From: Eucalyptus grandis | Lineage: Eukaryota; Streptophyta; Magnoliopsida; Myrtales; Myrtaceae | Direction of reading: 5' to 3' | Assembly: GCF_016545825.1 (NCBI RefSeq) | Contig: NC_052621.1 | Coordinates: 86,199-150,198 of the forward strand | Length of the DNA stretch: 64,000 bases | Part shown: one piece after another, positions 32,701-43,100 of the stretch | How the letters are laid out: every line of letters starts with the position of its first letter | Position numbering within the stretch: the first letter of the stretch is position 1 | Translations under genes and position numbers: made by a program | The notes under the pieces: generated by a model | What the model saw: only the letters and a program-made list of their open reading frames with translations | What the model was told of the DNA's origin: nothing | The model's database searches: none

Positions 32701-35700
32701 TTCAATTATAATTTAAACCAGCATACGAACGAAAAAAAAAATACAGAGAATATAAACCAGCATGTAAAGATGGAACCTGCACGTATCCATTAAGAAGTCA
32801 ACGTCCTTTTTGGGGTTGACTTTTGGATAGGCACGTGTCCACTGGTTTATGGGAACTCATGCTCTTTATGGACTTTTCTTGATGGGGCAAGGGACCTCTA
32901 ACAGCTTATTTTCATGTAATTATCCTGCAAGAAATCATTACATCATAAATGTCCTGTGAAATGAAAAAATAAAGATTTGTCCAAAGAAATTCCTTTTGCT
33001 CCACGAAATATTTCCCTTCAGCGTTTTTCTTTACAAAACTTCCTGCAGTAGAAAAACTATCAGTACAAAGGAGATTAAAAGGTTTTATTTTCATATTATT
33101 TAATATACACAAGATGAAGCAATTTATACCATTGATAAAAACTTCACGGTTATATAATGATTAATTCAATAAGTGAAGGTCTTTATTGAATACGCACCTC
33201 AAAAATCAACAAGTCAAGGTCTTGGGACGTGTGTTGATTGCTGGACCAATTTACACGGTTTGTCTGGAGTAATCATCGTCTTTTGTTGTTTTCGCGATGT
33301 CAATTTGCCATGTTTTCAGTGAGCCATGTGGTATGATTTAATATTAAATTAGTGCCACAATGGATTTTCATGCGAGGAAAATTGCCGTTGTAATTTTACA
33401 TGTTCAGTTTTTAAAAGTTATGGCATTAATTTTTCAACAAGCAAACTGCTCTATCATGCAATCTCTAAATTTAGCAGTTTTGTGGTTCAATTAGAATTTA
33501 AACCAGCATACGAACGAAAAAAAAATACAGAGAATATAAACTAGCATGTAAAGATGGAACCTGCACACATCCATCAAGAAGTCAAGTTTTTTTTTTTTTT
33601 TTGGGGTTGACTTTTGGATAGGCACGCGTCCACTGGTTTATGGGAACTCATGCTCTTTATGGACTTTTCTTGATAGGGCAGGGGACCTCTAACAGCTTAT
33701 TTTCATGTAATTATCCCTGAAAGAAATGATTACGTCAAAAATGTCCTTTGAAATGAAAAAATCAAGATTTATCCAAAGAAATTCCTTTTGCTCCACGAAA
33801 TATTTCCCTTCAACAGTTTGCTTTAGAAAACTTCCTGCAGTTGGAAAACTATCAGTACATAGGAGATTAAAAGGTTTTATTTTCATATTATTTAATATAC
33901 ATGAGATAAATCAATTTATACCCTTCATAGTGTCTTTATAGTGGATGAACTCGAATTCCGCAATATCGTGATTGCGAAGTGGCAGGCCCTTCATCGTAAA
34001 CTTCACGGTTATATATTGATTAATTCAATAAGTAAATGTCTTTGTTGAATACGCACCTCAAAAGTCAAGAAGTCAAGGTCTTCGGATGTGCATTGATTGC
34101 TGGACCAATTTACATGGTTCGTCTAGAGTAATCATCGCGTTTCGTTGCTTTCGCGATGTCAATTTGCGGTCCTTCTAGTGAGTCATGCCATATGATTTAA
34201 TGTTAAATTTTTCCCATAATGGATTTTCAAGTGAGGAAAATTGTTGTTGTAATTTTACTTGTTCAGTTTTTAAAAGTTATGGCAATAATTTTTCAACAAG
34301 CAAACTGCTCTTCTCATGCACTCTCTAAATTTGGCAGTTGTGTGGTTCAATTAGAATTTAAACCAGCATACAAACGAAAAAAAAAAAATACAGAGAATAT
34401 AAACCAGCATGTAAAGATGGAACCTGCACCCATCCATCAAGAAGTCAAGGTCTTTTTTGGGGTTGAGTTTTGGATAGGCACGTGTCCACTGGTTTATGGG
34501 AACTCATGCTCTTTATGGACTTTTCTTGATAGGGCAGGGACCTCTAACAGCTTATTTTCATGTAATTATCCCTGCAAGAAATGATTACATCATAAATGTC
34601 CTTTGAAACGAAAAAATAAAGATTTGTCCAAAGAAATTCCTTTTGCTCCACGAAAATATTTCCCTTCAACGGTTTTGCTTTAGAAAACTTCCTGCAGTTG
34701 GAAAACTATCAGTACAAGGGAGATTAAAAGGTTTTATTTTCATATTATTTAATATACACAAGATAAATCAATTTCTACCGTTGATAGTGTCTTTATAGTG
34801 GATGAACTCTGATTCCGCAATATCGTGATTGCGAAGTGGCGGGCCCTTCATCGTAAACTTCACGGTTATATAATGATTAATTCAATAAGTGAAGGTCTTT
34901 GTCAAATACGCACCTCAAAAGTCAACAAGTCAAGGTCTCTGGACGTGTATTGATTGCTGGACCAATTTACACAGTTCGTCTAGTGTAATCGTCGTGTTTT
35001 GTTGTTTTCGCGATGTCAATTTACCATCTTTCCATTGCGCCATGCGGGATGATTTAATATTAAATTAGTGCCATAATGGATTTTCAAGTGAGAAAAATTG
35101 TCGTTGTAATTTTACATGGTTAGTTTTTAAAAGTTATGGCATTAATTTTTCGACAAGCAAATTGCTCTACTCATGCACTCTCTAAATTTGGCAGTTTTGT
35201 GGTTCAATTAGAATTTAAACCAGCATACGAACGAAAAAAAAAAAATACAGAGAATATAAACCAGCATGTAAAGATGGAACCTGCACATATCCATTAAGAA
35301 GTCAACGTCCTTTTTGGGGTTGACTTTTGGATAGGCACGTGTCCACTGGTTTATGGGAACTCATGCTCTTTATGGACTTTTCTTGATGGGGCAGGGGACC
35401 TCTAACAGCTTATTTTCATGTAATTATCCTGCAAGAAATCATTACATCATAAATGTCCTGTGAAATGAAAAAATAAAGATTTGTCCGAAGAAATTCCTTT
35501 TGCTCCACGAAATATTTCCCTTCAGCGTTTTTCTTTACAAAACTTCCTGCAGTAGAAAAACTATCAGTACAAAGGAGATTAAAAGGTTTTATTTCCATAT
35601 TATTTAATATACACAAGATGAATCAATTTATACCATTGATAAAAACTTCACGGTTATATAATGATTAATTCAATAAGTGAAGGTCTTTATTGAATACGCA

Positions 35701-37520
35701 CCTCAAAAATCAACAAGTCAAGGTCTTGGGACGTGTGTTGATTGCTGGACCAATTTACACGGTTTGTCTGGAGTAATCATCGTCTTTTGTTGTTTTCGCG
35801 ATGTCAATTTGCCATGTTTTCAGTGAGCCATGTGGGATGATCTAATATTAAATTAGTGCCATAATGGATTTTCACGTGAAGAAAATTGCCGTTGTAATTT
35901 TACATGTTCAGTTTTTAAAAGTTATGGCATTAATTTTTCAACAAGCAAACTGCTCTATCATGCAATCTCTAAATTTAGCAGTTTTGTGGTTCAATTAGAA
36001 TTTAAACCAGCATACGAACGAAAAAAAAATACAGAGAATATAAACTAGCATGTAAAGATGGAACCTGCACACATCCATCAAGAAGTCAAGGTTTTTTTTT
36101 TTGGGGTTGACTTTTGGATAGGCACGCGTCCACTGGTTTATGGGAACTCATGCTCTTTATGGACTTTTCTTGATAGGGCAGGGGACCTCTAACAGCTTAT
36201 TTTCATGTAATTATCCCTGCAAGAAATGATTACGTCAAAAATGTCCTTTGAAATGAAAAAATCAAGATTTATCCGAAGAAATTCCTTTTACTCCACGAAA
36301 TATTTCCCTTCAACAGTTTGCTTTAGAAAACTTCCTGCAGTTGGAAAACTATCAGTACATAGGATATTAAAAGGTTTTATTTTCATATTATTTAATATCC
36401 ATGAGATAAATAAATTTATACCCTTCATAGTGTCTTTATAGTGGATGAACTCAGATTCCGCAATATCGTGATTGCGAAGTGGCAGGCCCTTCATCGTAAA
36501 CTTCACGGTTATATAATGATTAATTCAATAAGTAAAGGTCTTTGTTGAATACGCACCTCAAAAGTCAAGAAGTCAAGGTCTTCGGATGTGCATTGATTGC
36601 TGGACCAATTTACATGGTTCGTCTAGAGTAATCGCCGCGTTTCGTTGTTTTCGCAATGTCAATTTGCGGTCCTTCTAGTGAGCCATGCCATATGATTTAA
36701 TATTAAGTTTTTCCCATAATGGGGAAAATTGTCGTTGTAATTTTACTTGTTCAGTTTTTAAAAATTATGGCAATAATTTTTCAACAAGCAAACTGCTCTT
36801 CTCATGCACTCTCTAAATTTGGCAGTTTTGTGGTTCAATTAGAATTTAAACCCGCATATGAACGAATAAAATAAAAATACAGAGAATATAAACCAGCATG
36901 TAAAGATGGAACCTGCACACATCCATCAAGATGTCAAGGTTTTCTTGGGGTTGAGTTTTGGGTAGGCACGTGTCCACTGGTTTATGGGAACTCATGCTCT
37001 TTATGGACTTTTCCTGATGGGGCAGGGGACCTCTAACAGCTTATTTTCATGTAATTATCCCTGCAAGAAATGATTAACATCATAAATTTCCTGTGAAATG
37101 AAAAAATAAAGATTTGTCCAAAGAAATTCTTTTTGCTCCACGAAATATTTCCCTTCAACGTTTTGCTTTACAAAACTTCCTACAGTAGAAAAACTATCAG
37201 TACAAAGGAGATTAAAAGGTTTTATTTTCATATTATTTAATATACACGAGATAAATCAATATATACCATTGATAGTATCTTTATAGTGGATGAACTCCGA
37301 TTCCGCAATATCGTGATTGCGAAGTGGCAGGCCCTTCATCGTAAACTTCACAGTTATATAATGATTAACTGAATAAGTGAAGGTCTTTGTCAAATACTCA
37401 CCTCAAAAGTCAACAAGTCAAGGTCTTCGGACGTGTATTGATTGCTGGACCAATTTACACGGTTCGTCTAGAGTAATCGTCCTCTTTTTTTTGTTTTCGC
37501 AATGTCAATTTACCATCTTT
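26728..37520. repeat. higher-order repeat (A-B-C trimer, about 2.5 kb) within the 855 bp array
   Basis: Units fall into three types. Type A (26728, 29227, 32574, 35076) is short, lacking about 67 bp. Type B (27516, 30010, 33360, 35864) has CTGCTCTATCATGCA and CACGCG. Type C (28370, 31719, 34219, 36718) has TTTTTCCCATAAT and CTGCTCTTCTCATGC. The order A-B-C recurs with A-to-A distances of 2499, 3347 and 2502 bp; the long interval contains one extra unit at 30866. This shows that amplification proceeded by blocks of three units. Confidence 0.88.
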
Positions 37521-38582
37521 AATTGACTAGCAAGCGTCCAACTAAACGTAAATGATCCTGAAAAATACGTAATGAATATCCTTACGTTGCCCAATTTTCG
37601 TGGCCACATTCACATTATCACTCATCATCCATTCCGATCTTACTAAAAAAGACGAAATAAATGACTGCCCAACAAATGCTTCTCACTCCTTATTGGGACA
37701 TAGGTAATTCTAGCCTAGCTAGTTTATAAAAAGTTTGACATGACTTCAAATTGAACAAGCCATATACTTCTTGTCCTCAATCACAATCTCCAATTTGCGG
37801 AATCATCGATCGACTGTTCACTTGTAGGAATCTTATTTGCCGCTATTGGCACAAGTAGTTCGGGGTCCTTGCTCTTCTTGTAGGATTGATGAAGTTTCCG
37901 TTGATCCACTTTTCCACCATACTCCTCGATTATTTCCTTGGAGCTTCGCAAGTGAGATTGAATGAAAGGACTTGGTCCATGCTGGTTTCGGAGCTAGAAA
38001 ATCCTGCGGAACTTGTTTCATTGTGGTCCTTGACTTTGGATCACTACTTAAGCAAGCAAGTGCTAGAGAAACTATCATAATAATACTTTTTGTAATAGAA
38101 TTTTGCCTTGGGATTGGCAGGCGCAGATCTAATATTTGATGTAGCATAATATCTTCTTTGAATGGTGTCAGCATCATTAATACGATCTCACCCGGATGCT
38201 CACCCGTTACTATGATCTCACCCGGGTTTGTGTCGATGGGTTTCCTTGTCTGTGTCCTTGTGTTCATCAATTCGGTTAATTTAAATGCTGCTTTCATTAT
38301 CGCAAAACTTCAAGACATAAATCGATTTATACCATTGATAGTGCCTTTATAGTGGATGAACTCTGATTCCGCAATATCGTGATTGTGAAGTGGCAGGCCC
38401 TTCATCGTAAACTTCACGGTTATATAATGATTAATTCAATAAGTGAAGGTCTTTGTCGAATACGCACCTCAAAAGTCAACAAGTCAAGGTCTTCAGACGT
38501 GTATTGATTGCTGGACCAATTTACACGGTTCGTCTAGAGTAATCGTGGTCTTTTGTTGTTTTCGAGATGCCAATTTGACATC
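37521..38582 (-). repeat. 1.06 kb chimeric repeat, unit 1
   Basis: The unit combines, left to right, the receptor-kinase 3' flank, the last part of exon 2, an unassigned segment of about 90 bp (38214-38305), and about 275 bp of the 855 bp repeat (38306-38582). It starts with a GACTAGCAAGC-type sequence that recurs about 1063 bp later at 38590 and again near 39647, so the three units are direct tandem repeats. Confidence 0.88.
37833..38213 (-). pseudogene. receptor-kinase exon 2 fragment, copy 1
   Basis: The minus frame matches the receptor-kinase C-lobe from GEHPGEI through DPKSR to the LQGNNRG tail, with Thr for Pro in SRPTMKQV. Catalytic sequence and exon 1 are missing, so it encodes no kinase. 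Beyond 38213 the sequence is unrelated to the gene: a second GATCTCACCCGG block then leads into foreign sequence. The frame runs past the stop position of the intact gene by about nine residues. Confidence 0.88.
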
Positions 38583-39645
38583 TTTAATTGACTAGCAAGC
38601 CTTCAACTAAATGTAAATGATCCGGAATAATGCGTAATGAATATCCTCACGTTGCCCAATTTTCGTGGCCACAGACACATTGTCACCCATCATCCACTCC
38701 GATCTTACTAAAAAAGACGAGATAAATTACTGCCGAATAAATGCTTCTCACTCCTTATTGCGACATACGTAAATCTTAGCCTAGCTATTTTAGAAAAAGT
38801 TTGACATGACTTCAAATTGCACAAGCCATACACTTCATGTCCTCAATCACAATCACCAATTTGCAGCATCATCGATCAACTCTACACTTGTTGGAATCTT
38901 ATTTGCCACTATTGACAGAAGTAGTTCGTGGTTCTTGCTCTTCTTTAGGCTTGATGAAGTTTCCGTTGATCCACTTTCCCTCCATACTCCTCGATTATTT
39001 CCTTGGAGCTGCACAAGTGAGATTAAATGAATGGGCTTCGTCCATGCTGGTTTTGGAGCTAGAAAATCCCGTGAAACTTGTTTCACTGTGGGCCATGACT
39101 TTGGATCAATACTTAAGCAAGCAAGCGCCAGAGAAATTACCATAATGATACTTCTTGTAATAGAATTTTCTCTTGGGATTGGCAAGCGCAGATCTAATAT
39201 TTGATGTAGCATGATATCTTATTTGAATGGTGTCAGCATCATTAATATGATCTCACCCGGATGCTCACCTGTTACTATGATCTCACCCGGGTTTGTGTCG
39301 ATGGGTTTCCTCGTCTGTGTCCTTGCGATCATCAATTCTAGTTAATTTAAAGGCTGCTTTCATTATCGCAAAACTTCAAGACATAAATCAATTTATACCA
39401 TTGATAGTGTCTTCATAGTGGATGAACTCTGATTCCGCAATATCGTGATTGCAAAGTGGCAGGCCCTTCATCGTAAACTTCACGGTTAAATAATGATTAA
39501 TTCAATAAGTGAAGGTCTTTGTCGAATACGCACCTCAAAAGTCAACAAGTCAAGGTCTTCGGACATGTATTGATTGCTGGACCAATTTACACGGTTCGTC
39601 TAGAGTAATCGTGGTCTTTTGTTGTTTTCAGGATGTCAATTTGCC
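38583..39645 (-). repeat. 1.06 kb chimeric repeat, unit 2
   Basis: This is the second direct copy of the unit described at 37521, with the same order: 3' flank, exon 2 tail, linker of about 90 bp, then about 270 bp of 855 bp repeat sequence (39375-39645). The internal junctions are at the same places as in unit 1, so the chimera formed once and was then amplified. Confidence 0.88.
38853..39278 (-). pseudogene. receptor-kinase exon 2 fragment, copy 2
   Basis: This is homologous to the C-lobe and tail of the receptor kinase. An in-frame stop (GAA to TAA) falls in the [10 protein letters not shown] motif near 39213, and a one-base deletion near 38946 relative to the intact gene changes the C-terminal frame. 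The fragment lacks all catalytic motifs. Confidence 0.87.
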
Positions 39646-40094
39646 GTCTAGCAAGGCTTCAACTAAATGTAAATGATCCAGAATAATGCGTAATGAATGT
39701 CCTCACGTTGCCCAATTTTCGTGGCCACAGACACATTGTCACCCATCATCCATTCCGATCTTACTAAAAAAGACGAGATAAATTACTGCCGAACAAATGC
39801 TTCTCACTCCTTATTGCGACATACGTAAATCTTAGCCTAGCTATTTTAGAAAAAGTTTGACATGACTTCAAATTGCACAAGCCATACACTTCATGTCCTC
39901 AATCACAATCACCAATTTGCAGCATCATCGATCAACTCTACACTTGTTGGAATCTTATTTGCCACTATTGACAGAAGTAGTTCGTGGTTCTTGCTCTTCT
40001 TTAGGCTTGATGAAGTTTCCGTTGATCCACTTTCCCTCCATACTCCTCGATTATTTCCTTGGAGGTACACAAGTGAGATTGAATGAATGGGCTT
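39646..40094 (-). repeat. 1.06 kb chimeric repeat, unit 3, truncated
   Basis: This third direct copy keeps the 3' flank and the first 180 bp of the exon 2 tail, then ends at about 40094 inside the codons for the [12 protein letters not shown] region. Confidence 0.85.
39909..40094 (-). pseudogene. receptor-kinase exon 2 fragment, copy 3
   Basis: This is the C-terminal tail of the receptor kinase only (KPIHSISLVYLQGNNRGVW onward). It shares the one-base deletion seen in copy 2, so copies 2 and 3 are closer to each other than to the intact gene or copy 1. Confidence 0.82.
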
Positions 40095-40192
40095 GGCCAC
40101 ATACACATTATCACTGACCATCCATTCCAATCTTACTAAATAAATGACTGCCCGATAAATGCTTCTCACTACTTAATGCGATATAGGTAAAA
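40095..40192 (-). repeat. short fourth copy of the receptor-kinase 3' flank
   Basis: Starting with GGCCACATACACATTATCAC, this 98 bp segment matches the receptor-kinase downstream flank near 19830-19930. It ends at an ATAGGTA-type sequence where satellite A begins. Confidence 0.8.
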
Positions 40193-43100
40193 GGGAATTT
40201 TCTCTATCGAGTCATCATTCTCTGATTTCAGCTTACTTTCAAGGTATCAGGATCTCAGGATCTCCAAAATATTAAATTATACCGAAATAAAGCTTTTGGA
40301 GCCCATTTATCCATGCAGCTTCCATCTGCCGGAATCTGCAATGGAAATACCAAAAGGGAATTTTTAATGGAACCAAAGGGAATTTTCTCTTGCAAATCTT
40401 CATTTTCTGATTTCAGCTGACTTTCATGGTATCGGGATCTCCAAATTATTAAATTGTATTGAAATAAAAATTTTGGAGCCCATTTATGCATACAGTTTCC
40501 ATATGTCAGCGTCTACAATGAAAATACCGAAAGGAAATTTTTAATGGAACAAAACGGAATTTTCTCTATCCAGTCTTCGTGTTTTGATTTCAATTGACTT
40601 TTAGGGTATTGGGATCTCCAAAATATTAAATCGTTCCAAAATAAAGCTTTTATAACCTATTTATCCATGCAGTTTTCATTTGCCGGGGTTTGCAGTGGAA
40701 ATACCGGAAGGAAATTTTTAATGGAACAAAAGGGAATTTTCTCTATCAAGTCTTCATGTTTTGATTTCAAATGACATTCAAGGTATCGACATCTCCAAAA
40801 TATTAAATCGTATCGAAATAAAGCTTTTGGAACCCATTTATCCATGTAGTTTCCATCTGCGGGGGTCCGTAGTGAAAATACCAAAAGGGAATTCTTAATG
40901 GAACAAAAGGGAATTTTCTATGTCAAATCTTTGTTTTCTGATTTCAGCTGACTTTCAGGGTATCCGGATCTCCAAAATATTAAATCATATTGAAATAAAA
41001 CTTTTGGAGCCCATTTATACATGCGGTTTCCATCGCGAGTGCGGAATGAAAATACGGAATTTTTAATGGAACAAAGGGAATTTTCTGTCAAATCTTCGTT
41101 TTCGATTTCAGTGACTTTCGGGGTATCGGGATCTCCAAAATATTAAATATTATCGAAATAAAGCTTTAGGAACCCATTTGTCCATGAAGATTCCATCTAC
41201 CAGAGTCTGCGGTGAAAATATTGAAAGTGAATTTTTAATGGAACAAAAGGGAATTTTCTTTGTCAAATCTTCGTTTTCTGATTTCAACTGACTTTCAAGG
41301 TATCGGGATCTTCAAAATATTAAATCTTACCGAAATAAAACTTTTGGAGCCCATTTATGCATGCAATTTCCATCTGTCGGGGTCTACGGTGAAAATACCG
41401 AAAATGAATTTATAATGGAACAAAAGGCAATTTTCTTTGTGAAGTGTCCATTTTCTAATTTCAGCTGACTTTCGCAGTATCGGGATCTCCAAAATATTAA
41501 ATTGTATCTAAATAAAACTTTTGGAGCCCATTTATCCAAGCAAATTCCATCTGTAGAGTCCGTAGTGAAAATATCAAAAGAGAATTTTTAATGGAACAAA
41601 GGGAATTTTCTTTTTCAAATATTCGTTTTCTAATTTCAGTGACTTTCGGGGTATCGGGGTCTCCAAAATATTAAATCTTACCGAATAAAACTTTTGGAGC
41701 CCATTTATGCATGCTATTTCCATCTCACGGGGCGTTTTTTGTGAATATACCGAAAGGGAATTTTTAATGGAACATAATGGAACTTTCCCTGTCAAGTCTT
41801 CGCATTTTGATTGCAGTTGACTTTCAGGGTATCGGGATTTGCAAAATATTAAATCGTACCAAAATAAAGCTTTAGGAACCCATTTATCCAAGCAAATTCC
41901 ATCCGCCAGAGTTTGTAGAAAGTACTTAAAGGGAGTTTTTAATGGAACAAAAGGGAACTTTCTCTGTCAAATCTTCATTTTTGAATTCAATTGACTTTTA
42001 GGGTATCGAGATCTCTAAAATATTAAATCATGCAGAGATAAACCTTTTGGAACCCATTTATCCATGTAGATTCCATCTGCCGGAGTCTTCATTGAAAATA
42101 TCGAAAGGGAATTTTCTCTATCAAATCTTCTTTTTTCGACTTCAACAGACTTTCAAAGCACATTGGGATGCCCAAAATATTAAATCGTACCTGAGATAAA
42201 GCTTTTGGAACCCATTTAACCATGCAGTTTCCATTTGCTGTGGTATGCAATGAAAATATAAAATAGGACTTTTAATGGAACAAAAGGGAATTTTCTCTAT
42301 CAAATATTTGTTTTATGAATTCGGTGACTTTCGGGGTATCGGGATCTCCAAAATATTAAATTATAACGAAGTAAAGCTTTTGGAGCCGATGTTTGCATGC
42401 GTTTCCATCTATAGGGTCTGCAAAGTGAAAATACCAAAAGCGGATTTTTAATGGAACAAAAGGAAATTTTCTTTGTCAAGTGTTCGTTTTCTAATTTTAG
42501 GCGACTTTCACGGTATCGTGATCTCCAAAATATTAAATTTTACTGAAATAAAACTTTTGGAGCCCATTTATCCAGGTAGATTCCATTTGCTAGAGTCGGT
42601 GGTGAAAATATCGAAAGGGAATTTTTAATAGAACAAAAGGGAATTTTCCTTTCAAATATACATTTTCGATTTCAGCTGACTTTCAGGGTATCGGGATCTC
42701 CAAAATATTAAATCTTACCGAAATAAAAGTTTTGGAGCCCATTTATGCATGTTGTTTCCATTTGCCGGCGTTTGCAGCGAAAATAAAATAGGGAATTTTT
42801 AATGGAACGGAATGGAACTTTCCTTGTCAAGTCTTCGTGTTTTGATTTCAATTGACTTTCAGGGTATCGGGATCTACAAAATATTAAATCGTACCAAAAT
42901 AAAGCTTTAGGAACCCATTTATCCAAGCAGATTCCATCTGTCAGAGTTTGCAGTAAAAGTACCGAAAGAGAATTTTTAATAGAACAAAAGGGAACTTTCT
43001 GTCAAATCTTCGTTTTCGATTTCAATTGACTTTCGGTGGTGTCGGGATCTCCAAAATATTAAATCGTACAGAGATAAACATTTTGCAACCCATTTATCCA

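Larger units (their letters stand above)
23274..37520. repeat. tandem array of an 855 bp repeat, about 17 units
   Basis: Using the conserved ATGGATTTTCAAG-like point as phase, units begin near 23321, 24178, 25030, 25883, 26728, 27516, 28370, 29227, 30010, 30866, 31719, 32574, 33360, 34219, 35076, 35864 and 36718. Spacing is 845-859 bp for most units and 783-788 bp for four. Units are highly similar and all in the same orientation. Each carries an A-run of variable length after CATACGAACG, a CACGTG or CACGCG site, and in long units a CGCAAT-ATTGCG hairpin. Short open frames (60-120 codons) on both strands repeat with the units, but are broken in most of them and match no family, so they are not called as genes. 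Confidence 0.97.

Noticed and set aside
23321..36506. Recurring 60-120 codon frames in the 855 bp repeats (MDFQVRKIVVVIL type on +, MKIKPFNLLCTDSF type on -)
   Set aside because: The same frames are broken in most units, run into poly-A tracts of variable length and show no family pattern.
36288..36506. Minus frame with FTMKGLPL then a YKDTMKGINLF stretch, vaguely like the end of a receptor-like protein LRR domain
   Set aside because: No LRR consensus around it and the frame is not kept in the other units; judged to be chance.
23274..37520. Regular repeats considered as a CRISPR array
   Set aside because: Plant nuclear DNA, a unit of 855 bp, and no repeat-spacer alternation.
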